DNA from: Pseudonocardia sp. EC080619-01
GTDB taxonomy: Bacteria > Actinomycetota > Actinomycetes > Mycobacteriales > Pseudonocardiaceae
Assembly (NCBI RefSeq): GCF_001420995.1
Contig: NZ_CP012186.1
Location: 93,378 to 157,377 of the forward strand
DNA: 64,000 bases
Reading direction: 5' to 3'
Under the pieces are notes generated by a model. That model was not told where the DNA came from. It made no database searches and was given only the letters and a program-made list of their open reading frames with translations. A program made the translations under genes and the position numbers. The first letter of the stretch is position 1. Each line of letters starts with the position of its first letter. Shown here in pieces: positions 1 through 7,563 of this stretch.

Positions 1-1
1 T

Positions 2-169
2 GACCGCTTCGACAGCGACCTGCTCGGCGACGATCCCGTCTCGATGTTCGACCACACTGCTGCGATGGCCCTGGACAGTGCACCGCACTCGCTCGCTGAG
101 ATCCCATCCTGCGCCTCGACGGACGTCACGGTGGGGCCAATCCGGGCGACGATGCTGGTGTCGATGTGA
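2..169 (+). CDS. possible 3' end of a gene entering the window
   Basis: Frame 2 is open from the first base to a TGA at 167-169, giving about 55 residues beginning DRFDSDLLGDDPVSMFD. Third positions are mostly G or C, as in genuine genes here, but the peptide matches no family I recognise. It overlaps the 3' end of the minus-strand frame that follows. Treat it as a weak call for a gene that starts upstream of the window. Confidence 0.22.
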   Translation, partial: DRFDSDLLGDDPVSMFDHTAAMALDSAPHSLAEIPSCASTDVTVGPIRATMLVSM

Positions 170-551
170 CACGCGGCAGCGGCATCCCGACCACGGTCGT
201 CACGACGTACGCCGGAGCCCTGTTGACGCGAGTACCGAGGAACTGCGCCGTAGCGCCGCGCTCGACACAGACCAGGACCCCGACTCGGGTCGCCCACGCG
301 ATCACCCGACTGACTGTCCGCAGGCTCGCCCCGGCCCGCTCAGCCGCTGTCGCACGGGTCGTCCCGGTGATCAGTCCACTGCGCCAGTCCATCGCCTCGA
401 CCAGCGTTCGCAGAACCGCTGTAGCGATACGGCGACGATCGGCGCGCCACAGCTCGGCGTCCACCGCCCGGTCGATGAGTTCACGAGCACAGACCTGATC
501 GACGACGACCACCTGACCCGCCGGCACACGGCCGCGCCATCCGGGGTGCAC
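126..551 (-). CDS. helix-turn-helix protein, possible plasmid replication or regulatory fragment
   Basis: The 141-residue frame has a helical segment and then a sequence resembling a winged helix (residues about 60-100, around RATAAERAGASLRTVSRVIA). This is a layout I associate with plasmid-borne actinobacterial replication or regulatory proteins. It is short, has no obvious ribosome binding site and lies next to IS remnants, so it may be a broken piece of a longer gene. The family assignment is an inference from the helix-turn-helix look alone. The plus-strand frames across the same bases look like shadows. Confidence 0.35.
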   Translation of the reverse strand: MHPGWRGRVPAGQVVVVDQVCARELIDRAVDAELWRADRRRIATAVLRTLVEAMDWRSGLITGTTRATAAERAGASLRTVSRVIAWATRVGVLVCVERGATAQFLGTRVNRAPAYVVTTVVGMPLPRVTSTPASSPGLAPP

Positions 552-687
552 CGCGAACCGGCCCGCAGCAACCCGGCGCGCAGCACGCCGCCGGCCATAC
601 TCGGACCGGCGACTCCATGGGCCTCTGCTCGACGCGCAAGGCTGCCTCGGCCGCGCGGGTACGTGCGTAGTAGAAAGGGCTCGGCTA

Positions 688-1096
688 GTGTCCTGAGTCG
701 TTAAATCGCTGTCGGTTGTTAGGCTGCGGTATGGCGACTCGGGGACCGAAGCCGGCGCAGATCATTCTGACCGACGACGAGCGGTCCCAGCTTGAGTCGT
801 GGGCGCGGCGACGAACCAGCGCGGCCGGGTTGGCCACGCGGAGCAAGATCGTGCTGGCTGCTGCCGAGGGTGGGTCGAACACCGAGGTCGCGGCCTGGTT
901 GGGGGTGTCGCGCCCGACGGTGACGACGTGGCGGTCCCGTTTTGCTGAGCGCCGTCTCGACGGGTTGGTCGACGAGCCGCGGTCGGGGCGTCCGCGCACG
1001 GTCACCGACGAGCAGGTCGAGCGCCTGGTCGTGCAGACCTTGGAGACGACACCGGCGGATGCGACTCACTGGTCGACCCGCTCGATGGCAGCCCAC
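688..1096 (+). mobile_element. IS630-family element, 5' fragment (copy A)
   Basis: The terminus GTGTCCTGAGTC follows a TA at 686-687, and a transposase frame begins at 716. The frame shows the N-terminal helix-turn-helix half of an IS630 transposase (SNTEVAAWLGVSRPTVTTW, then the SGRPRTVTDEQV linker) and stops being IS630 at 1096, after THWSTRSMAAHL. There the IS701 element begins at CTAG. The whole DDE catalytic half is missing, so the fragment is inactive. The same terminal bases start the intact IS630 copy at 2198, showing that these are related elements. Confidence 0.85.
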
Positions 1097-2198
1097 CTAG
1101 TACTCCAGCCGTAGATCGTTGTGGATGTTCGGAGTCGTTCTGACGCTGGTAGTGGCTGGATCGGGAGTGCTGTTGGTGTCGTCGCCGCCATCGCGACCAG
1201 GCCCACGGGCAGGTCAGCTGGCGGGCTGGTTCGATGACGAGCCGGACGAGCAGGTGCCGGATCTCGTTGCAGGTCAACGTGATCAGACCTGGAGGACGTG
1301 GGTTGTAGCCGGTGTCAGCGGCGATGACGGCGAGCAGGGCATGAGCGAGCATGACCAGCAGCGTCCAGCGCTGCCAGGAGGTCCAGCGGCGCACCTGGTG
1401 CTCGTCGAGACCGATGGCCAGCACGTAGCCGATCCCAGCGAGTTCGCACTCGGCGCGTAGGTCGGGGTCAGCGCCGTAGACCTCGTCCCCGGCGACCCAG
1501 CGGGCCGCGACACCGGCGCGCAGAGCCCGGGTCAGCATCCCGGCCGCGAGTGCGGGCTTGGTCGCGAACTCGATCTCGTCCGGCACCCCGGCCTGCTCGA
1601 GCCGCTCGGGATCCTCGGTCCAGCAGCGTGGCAGGTAGAGTTCGCGGTCGATCATGGCGTGGCCACGGGTGGCGGCGTAGACGAGGTAGACCGCGACCTG
1701 GGCGTTCTCGATCCGTCCGGCCGTGCCGGTGTACTGGCGCTGGACCCCGACCGTGGCTTTGCCCTTCTTCAGGTCGCCGGTCTCGTCGACCACCAGCACC
1801 GCGTCGGTGTCGGCGAGCCGTCCGGTGACGTAGTCGCGCAGGTCATCGCGGACGCCGTCGGTGTCCCACTTCGCTCGGCCCAGGAAGTACTGCATGCCGT
1901 GTGGATCGGTGTCGCCGGCGTGTTCGGCGATGCTCCAGCAGTTCTTGCGCGGCAGCTCCGCGAGCAGCCCGAACAAGAACCCGCGGGCCCGGCGGCGGGT
2001 CTCTACCCGAGGAAACCGCCCCGCGACCCGATCGAGGAGCCGGTCGGCCTCCGCAGACCACCAGTCGGGCTCTACCCTGTGGCTCACGGCCACCGCTTGA
2101 TCTTCAGATGTCGACACAACGGACGAGGATCACGCGGTGGCCGTCCCACGTCTGGGACCGCCACGCCGCAAGATCACGACTTACGGCTGGAGTACTAG
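1097..2198 (-). mobile_element. IS701-family element copy 1, internally deleted
   Basis: The element body runs from 1101 to 2194, with terminal inverted repeats TACTCCAGCCGTA / TACGGCTGGAGTA and a CTAG at each end (1097-1100 and 2195-2198) that looks like the 4-bp target duplication. The copy at 12712-14147 has the same ends and is 342 bp longer. The left CTAG lies inside the IS630 fragment. The right CTAG merges with the TA that flanks the next IS630 element, so the right flank is not the continuation of the left flank and a later deletion has joined elements here. Confidence 0.9.
1101..2117 (-). pseudogene. IS701 transposase with a 114-codon in-frame deletion
   Basis: The frame starts MSTSEDQAVAVSHRV and shows the N-terminal domain and the first acidic region of the DDE fold (AVLVVDETGDLKKG). 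It then jumps from VLAIG directly to LDEHQVRRW. Compared with the copy at 12789 it lacks 114 codons, including the segment RRWVIEEAFQTGK that should carry the third catalytic acidic residue. The deletion keeps the frame, so a stable but catalytically dead protein could be made. The frame has no stop inside the element and reads on into the neighbouring IS630 fragment. Confidence 0.88.
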
Positions 2199-3286
2199 TG
2201 TCCTGAGTCAGGGATTCGCTTCAGATATCGGGTGAGTCGTTCGAGAATCTCGTCCGCGGTCTTGGTCCACGCGAAGGGCTTGGGGTTGTTGTTCCAGCCG
2301 GCGATCCAGTCGCGGATGTCGGCTTCGAGGGCGGGGACCGAGGTGTGCACGCCGCGGCGGATCTTCTTGGTGGTCAGCTCGGCGAACCAACGCTCGACCA
2401 GGTTGAGCCACGACGATCCGGTCGGGGTGAAATGCAGGTGGAACCTCGGGTGAGCCACCAGCCAGGTCTTGATAGCCGGGGTCTTGTGGGTGGCGTAGTT
2501 GTCCAGCACCAGGTGCACGTCCAGCTCGGCGGGGACCTCGCGGTCGAGCCTGGTCAAGAACGTGCGGAACTCGCTCGCGCGATGGCGGCGATGCAGCGAC
2601 CCGATCACCTTCCCGGTCGTGACCTCGAGCGCGGCGAACAACGTCGTGGTTCCTGCCCGCACGTAGTCGTGGGTCAGTCGCTGCGGGATGCCGGGCATCA
2701 TCGGCAGCACTGGTTGGGACCGGTTCAAGGCCTGGATCTGGGATTTCTCGTCCACGCAGAACACCAGCGCCCGCTCGGGCGGGTCAAGGTAGAGACCGAC
2801 GACGTCGTGGAGTTTCTCGATGAAGTACGGATCGGTGGACAGCTTGAACGTCTCGGCTCGGTGCGGGGCCAACCCGAAGGTGCGCCAGATCCGCGAGATC
2901 GTCGATTGGGACAACCCCGAATGCTCGGCCATCCCGCGGGTCGACCAGTGCGTCGCATCAGCCGGTTTGGACTCCAACGTCGTGGTGATCACCTCGGCGA
3001 CCTGAGCGTCGGTGACCGTGCGCGGACCGCCCGGACGGGGCAGGTCCCCCAGCCCGGCGATCCGGTGAGCAACGAACCGGGCACGCCACCGGCCCACCGT
3101 GTGCGCAGCCGACCCCGTCTGCGCCGCGACTTCCTTGTTCGTCGCGCCCGAAGCGCACGCCAGGATGATCCGACACCGCAGCGCCCACGCCTGCGGAGTC
3201 GACCCGCGGCGAATCCATTCCTCCAACGCTGACCGCTCATCGTCGGACAGGATCAGCTCGGCCTTGGGTCGTCCGGTCCGTGCCAC
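2195..3286 (-). CDS. IS630-family transposase
   Basis: A GTG-started protein of 363 residues, full length for the family. It has an N-terminal helix-turn-helix pair (TNKEVAAQTGSAAHTVGRW), a linker rich in charged residues and a C-terminal DDE/D domain. The catalytic blocks are visible as FCVDEKSQIQA (first Asp), HLVLDNYATHKT (second Asp) and SSWLNLVERWFAEL (final acidic residue). The stop codon TAG is formed at the element border by the TA target duplication. All catalytic blocks are present, so it may still be active. Confidence 0.92.
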   Translation of the reverse strand: MARTGRPKAELILSDDERSALEEWIRRGSTPQAWALRCRIILACASGATNKEVAAQTGSAAHTVGRWRARFVAHRIAGLGDLPRPGGPRTVTDAQVAEVITTTLESKPADATHWSTRGMAEHSGLSQSTISRIWRTFGLAPHRAETFKLSTDPYFIEKLHDVVGLYLDPPERALVFCVDEKSQIQALNRSQPVLPMMPGIPQRLTHDYVRAGTTTLFAALEVTTGKVIGSLHRRHRASEFRTFLTRLDREVPAELDVHLVLDNYATHKTPAIKTWLVAHPRFHLHFTPTGSSWLNLVERWFAELTTKKIRRGVHTSVPALEADIRDWIAGWNNNPKPFAWTKTADEILERLTRYLKRIPDSGH

Positions 3287-3330
3287 CAGACCACCTTACA
3301 AATATGTCGCGAACTCGCGACTCATGACAC
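2198..3330 (-). mobile_element. IS630-family element copy B, apparently complete
   Basis: The element is bounded by TA dinucleotides at 2196-2197 and 3331-3332. Its ends are related inverted sequences (GTGTCCTGAGTC at the left, ACTCATGACAC at the right). TA duplication is characteristic of IS630. On the right the TA lies inside the 5' part of an IS5 element: the matching place in the intact IS5 copy reads CTGCCTAGCCGGG. This shows that IS630 jumped into IS5. The left TA is the middle of the IS701 target duplication CTAG. Confidence 0.9.
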
Positions 3331-4140
3331 TAGCCGGGAGGAATTCGTGCCCACTCATCCGTGGGGGTGTCACCGCCGCCGGATCGCCGATCGGATCGTG
3401 TTCGACAAGCTCCTGCAGGTGCTGCGGTTCGGCTGCTCGTATCAGGGCGTCGCCGACAGAACCTGCTCAGCGAGCACCCTGCGGGCGCGGCGCGACGAGT
3501 GGATCCGGCTCGGGGTCTTCGCCCAGCTGCGCCGGATCGCCCTGGACGCCTACGACCGCATCGTCGGTCTGCTGCTTCACGACGTTGCCGTCGACGGCGC
3601 CATCACCAAGGCCCCCGGCGGTGGTGAGGTCGCCGGTCCGTCGCCGGTTGACCGGCGCAAACTGGGCATGAAGCGCTCAGTGCTCGTCGAGGGCCATGGC
3701 ATCCCGCTGGGCCGAGTTCTGGCCGGGGCCAACCGGCACGACTCCCCACTGCTGGGCCCCACCCTCGACCACCTCGGTGCTCTCGGACCGCTGCCCGACG
3801 AGATCACCGTGCATCTCGACGCCGGCTACGATTCGGGCAAGACCCGCGACAAGCTGGCCGAACGAGGTCTGCGCGGCGAGATCGCGCACAAGGGTAAGAA
3901 GGCGCCGGTCCAGGCCACCCGCCGCTGGCACATCGAGCGCACGAACGCCTGGCACAACGGCTTCAACCGGCTGCAGCGCTGCTACGAACGCCGCGAAACC
4001 GTCCTCGACGCATTCTTCGACCTCGCCGACACGATCATCACACTCCGTAGCCTGATCCGGCAGAGGCCTGGATCACCCACCGCTGGGACACCCGACCTAC
4101 CCGACGCCCGTGACCACCAACCAATCCGCGCGAGCTCTAA
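3331..4140 (+). pseudogene. IS5-family transposase copy 1, 5' truncated
   Basis: The frame resumes at EEFVPTHPWGCHRRRIAD, about 20 codons after the normal start seen in the full copy at 20136-21107. The missing start was displaced by the IS630 insertion at TA 3331. From there the sequence appears identical to the inverted copy at 20236-21045 for about 810 bp. Catalytic blocks remain (VDGAITKAPGG, HLDAGYDSGKTR, WHIERTNAW). The right end is the IS5 terminus GCGCGAGCTCTAA. Without its start region it probably cannot be expressed. Confidence 0.88.
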
Positions 4141-5122
4141 GAGGTCGCGCGGGTTGGTCACGATGCCGTAGCGAGATGAGTGTCGCGACAGGGACGCGGG
4201 CACGGGTCTGGCGATCATGAAGTTCCTGACGCTTCGTGATCACTGGGAGACCCGTGCCCGCCCTGCCATCATGGCTGACCAACCCGCTGTGGGATCAGTT
4301 CGCCGCACTACTGCCTCATCGAGACGAGTTCGATCCCACCCATCCGCTGGGCTGCCATCGCCGCCGGATCGCGGATCGGATCGTGTTCGACAAGCTGCTG
4401 CAGGTGCTGCGGTTTGGCTGCTCCTACCAGGGCATCGCCGACAGCACCTGCTCGGCCACCACCATCCGCGTGCGCCGCGACGAGTGGATCAGGCTCGGTG
4501 TCTTCGCCCAGCTGCGACAGATCACTCTGGACGCCTACGACCGCATCGTCGGCCTGTTGCTCGACGACATCGCCGTCGACGGCGTCATCACCAAGGCACC
4601 CGGTGGCGGCGAGGTCGCCGGCCCGTCGCCGGTCGACCGGCGTAAGCAGGGCATGAAACGCTCGGTGCTCGTCGAGGGATACGGCATCCCACTCGGCCGG
4701 GTACTGGCCGGAGCTCACCGCCACGACTCCCCACTGCTGGGCCCTACCCTGGACTGACTCGATGCTCTCGGCCCGTTGCCCGACGACATCACCGTGCACC
4801 TCGACGCCGGCTACGACTCCGGCAAGACCCGCGACAAGCTGGCCGAACGAGGCCTGCACGGCGAGATCGCACACAAAGGGGAGAAGGCACCGATCCAGGC
4901 CACGCAGCGCTGGCACGTCGAGCGGACCAACGCCTGGCACAACAGCTTCAACCGCTTACAGCGCTGCTATGAACGGGGAGAAGTCGTCGTCGACGCGTTC
5001 TTCGACCTCGCCGACACGATCATCACCGTCCGTAGCTTGATCCGTCGCGCATGGACCAGCCACCGCTGGGACACACGACCCGTACGGAGGCCATGAACAC
5101 CGGCCAATCCGTGCGACCTCTA
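4137..5122 (+). mobile_element. IS5-family element copy 2
   Basis: The left terminus TAAGAGGTCGCGCGGGTTGG and the right terminus, which read in reverse begins TTAGAGGTCGCACGGATTGG, are inverted repeats. They abut the end of copy 1. The length of 986 bp agrees with the complete copy at 20236-21223. It is diverged from copies 1 and 3 (for example HRDEF in place of SREEF), so it is an older or different lineage rather than a recent duplicate. Confidence 0.85.
4254..5096 (+). pseudogene. IS5-family transposase copy 2 with in-frame TGA
   Basis: A GTG start at 4254 gives PALPSWLTNPLWDQFAALLP, the usual N-terminus. The frame is stopped at 4755-4757 (TGA) right after SPLLGPTLD, where copy 1 has a His codon. 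It then continues in the same frame through HLDAGYDSGKTR and WHVERTNAWHN to 5096. The single nonsense codon lies between the first and second catalytic acidic residues, so the product is inactive unless read through. Confidence 0.85.
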
Positions 5123-5155
5123 AGTCGCAGTGCAGGCGCGGGGTAGAGTCGGACC

Positions 5156-5950
5156 ATGGCACGACGGCAGGTGACATCCACGAAGCTGACGGAGGCCGTG
5201 GCTGATCACCTGCGCACGTTGATCCACCGGGGCGAGGTCGGCCCCGCCGAACGGCTGCCGCCCGAGCGTGAGCTGGCCGAGCAACTGGGCGTGGCACGCA
5301 TCAGCCTCCGGGAAGCGATCAAGCAGCTTCGCGACGAGGGCTACGTCGAGGTCCGGCGCGGGGCGACGGGCGGGACCTACGTCACCGAGCTCAGTCAGCC
5401 GGCGGCCGCATGGCGCGCCCGGATGCGCACTCAGGACGGCGAGATCGACGACATCCTGGATTTTCGGATCGCTCTCGAGACCGACACCGCCGCCCTCGCC
5501 GCTCGCCGGCACGACACCGAGGACCTCGTCGTCCTCCAGAAGGCGGTCGACGCGCTGCACGCCATCGACGGGCGCGCAGCATTCCGCCAGGCCGACTCCC
5601 AGTTCCACCTGGCGCTGGCCCGCGCGGCCCGCAGTGACCGGCTCGCGGAGGCGATCGAGACCTCGCGCGGCGAACTCTTCAGCCCGCACGATCTGCTGCC
5701 CTTCGTGGAACCGATCGAGGAGACACTGCGTGACCACCAGCAGATCCTCGACGCGGTGGCGGAACGGGACGGCGACAGCGCAGCCTGCATCATGCGCGCG
5801 CACTTGAACCGCACCCGAGCGCAGCTTCGGCACATCGTCTTCGGCGACGGAGGCGACTCGACCGGCACCCCCGAAGGGGAAACCGCCACACAGGCCCCTG
5901 CCGGTCGTCCTGCGCGAGGCCGAGGACCGGGCACCCGCAGCGACTCCTGA
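5156..5950 (+). CDS. GntR-family regulator, FadR/FCD type
   Basis: A 264-residue protein. Residues 1-75 form the GntR winged helix (LPPERELAEQLGVARISLRE is the recognition segment). Residues about 95-225 are an all-helical FCD ligand domain with acidic and His residues typical of metal or carboxylate binding (DFRIALETD, ADSQFHLALA, EETLRDHQQILDAV). Such proteins usually repress nearby carbohydrate or organic-acid genes and sense a carboxylate. No target gene remains beside it: IS5 copy 2 lies upstream and another IS5-group element downstream. The last 35 residues are a Gly/Pro/Arg-rich tail without recognised function. Confidence 0.88.
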   Translation: MARRQVTSTKLTEAVADHLRTLIHRGEVGPAERLPPERELAEQLGVARISLREAIKQLRDEGYVEVRRGATGGTYVTELSQPAAAWRARMRTQDGEIDDILDFRIALETDTAALAARRHDTEDLVVLQKAVDALHAIDGRAAFRQADSQFHLALARAARSDRLAEAIETSRGELFSPHDLLPFVEPIEETLRDHQQILDAVAERDGDSAACIMRAHLNRTRAQLRHIVFGDGGDSTGTPEGETATQAPAGRPARGRGPGTRSDS

Positions 5951-5962
5951 GGTGAGCCGGTA

Positions 5963-5984
5963 GCGCCATAGCCCACCGTGGCGC
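5963..5984 (+). terminator. possible terminator hairpin after the GntR gene
   Basis: GCGCCA at 5963-5968 pairs with TGGCGC at 5979-5984 across a 10-base loop, starting 13 bases after the GntR stop. There is no T-run, as is common in high-GC actinobacteria. Weak on its own. Confidence 0.3.
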
Positions 5985-5992
5985 GGCGTCTA

Positions 5993-7011
5993 GAGCCTGT
6001 CCCGTGGATCATGGGACGGGGTCGCGTAGCCAGATCCTGATCGAGGCGACGTCGACGGTTCCGCGGAAGACGAAGTCGGGTCTGTCGTAGCGGGTGGCGA
6101 CCGCCCGGTGGCTCTTGAGCTTGTTGATGGCGCGCTCAACGACGTTGCGCTGCTTGTAGCTCTCGGCGTCGAACCCAGGCGGTCGCCCACCTCTGCTGCC
6201 GCGTTTGAACCTGTTCTTCTGCTGGTCGGCGGGTTCGGGGATGGTCGCCATGATCCGGCGTCGCCGCAGGTGAGAACGGATCACCCGGCTCGAGTAGGCC
6301 TTGTCGCTCAGCACCTGGCCCGGGCGGGTCCGTGGCCGGCCCGGGCCGCGGCGACGGATCCGGATCCCGGCCATCACCGGCTCGAACGCCAACGAGTCGT
6401 GGCGGTGCCCGGCGCTGGTGACCCGGGAGATCGGGCGGCAGCGGGTGTCGGCCGTGAGGTGGATCTTGCAGGTCAGTCCGCCACGTGAGCGCCCGAGCGA
6501 CTCACGGCTGGGCTTGGCCGCCGGCTTCTTCTCCGCCGCCGACTTCTTGTCATTCGACCGTGCCCCTGTGTCCAGCTCGGTGGTCGCGGCGACCTCCGCA
6601 GCGATGTCGACGGGCGGTGCGTGACGGGCCCCGGCAGCGTGTTGATGGGCGCGGACCACCCCAGCGTCGATCCCGACCGTCCACTCCGGGCCCTCGGCCA
6701 GATCGGCGTCACGGCGCAGCTCGCCGAGGATCCGCACCCACATTCCATCCCCTGACCAGCGGCGATGCCGGTTGTAGACAGTCTTCCAGTTCCCGTAGAC
6801 CGGTGGCAGGTCACGCCAGGGCAGGCCGCACCGGGTCCGCCAGAGCACACCGTTGACCGCGCTGCGGTGATCGGCCCACCGCCCGCCCCGGCGCCCGGCC
6901 TAGGCGGGCAGCAACGGCTCCAACCGAGCCCACTCAGCGTCGGTCAGGTCATGACGATCAAGCACCCACCCGGTCTACCGCATCCACTGATCAAGATCCG
7001 CGGGACACGCT
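5993..7011 (-). mobile_element. IS5-family element, IS427-like
   Basis: Imperfect inverted ends (GAGCCTGTCCCGTGGATC at the left; AGCGTGTCCCGCGGATC read inward from the right) are flanked by CTA at 5990-5992 and 7012-7014, consistent with the short TA-containing duplication of this group. The body carries one transposase in the minus direction with an early stop codon. It sits between the GntR gene and an IS256 remnant. Confidence 0.85.
6009..6965 (-). pseudogene. IS427-like transposase with an amber at codon 22
   Basis: From a GTG at 6965 the frame reads a normal N-terminus (HDLTDAEWARLEPLLPA), meets TAG at 6900-6902 and continues in the same frame as AGRRGGRWADHRSAVNG and then the catalytic part (TVGIDAGVVRAHQHA, LSDKAYSSRVIRSHL, NVVERAINKLKSHRAVATRYD). 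The part after the stop is intact to 6009. Elements of this group often use two frames joined by frameshifting, but here both parts share one frame, so it looks like a nonsense mutation. Confidence 0.82.
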
Positions 7012-7023
7012 CTAACCCGCGTC

Positions 7024-7215
7024 ACCCGCGGCCCTGGTTCACGCGTCGCTGGACTGACGATGGTGTTCAAGCTCATCGAGGCGGTCCAGGACCGCTGGCG
7101 CGCGGTCAACGCCCCACACCTGGTCGCACTCGTCCCCGGCGGCGCGGTGTTCGAGGCCTGCGAACTCATCGAACGACCCGACAACCACACCAACCAGCAG
7201 CCGACAGCCGCCTAA
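7024..7215 (+). mobile_element. IS256-family 3' remnant
   Basis: The frame MVFKLIEAVQDRWRAVNAPH to the stop at about 7215 matches the C-terminal 50 residues of the IS256 transposase at 15415-16698 (MAFKLIEAAQDRWRAVNGPY). The adjoining right end (AAGATCTTCATCCACAAGTC) resembles that element's right end. Everything upstream has been lost to the IS427-like element or earlier deletion. Confidence 0.8.
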
Positions 7216-7563
7216 AAGATCTTCATCCACAAGTCTTGACCATTGTTCCTCCCCCGGGGACAATAGCATCGCTAGACTCGGGTCTAAGGTGTCGGGCGCA
7301 GGATGAGGACGGCGGCCAGATCCTCCGGGAGCAGTGTCTTCGGCTAGGTCGGGGAGAGGGGTGATCGCCGACCGCGACGGCGCCGACTGCGGCGGACCCG
7401 GCCGCGACGATGTGCCGTGGTGGAGACTCGTGTTCCCGGCCGACCGGCGGTCGTCGCTATACTAACGGCCCTCCCTGGCACCCGGCTCTCCCTGGCACCG
7501 CTCTCGGGACCCGGCCAGCATCGGGGCGGGAGCAGCTTGAGGTGACGAGGACGCGAGGGCGGG
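7216..7563 (+). promoter_or_regulatory. 348-base upstream region of the LysX-like gene
   Basis: No gene is seen here. The first 25 bases are the IS256 right end. Further on, TATACT at 7456-7461 resembles a -10 element about 100 bases before the LysX-like start, but no convincing -35 lies 16-18 bases upstream. A short repeat CTCCCTGGCACC follows (about 7471-7500). Promoter placement is tentative. Confidence 0.3.
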
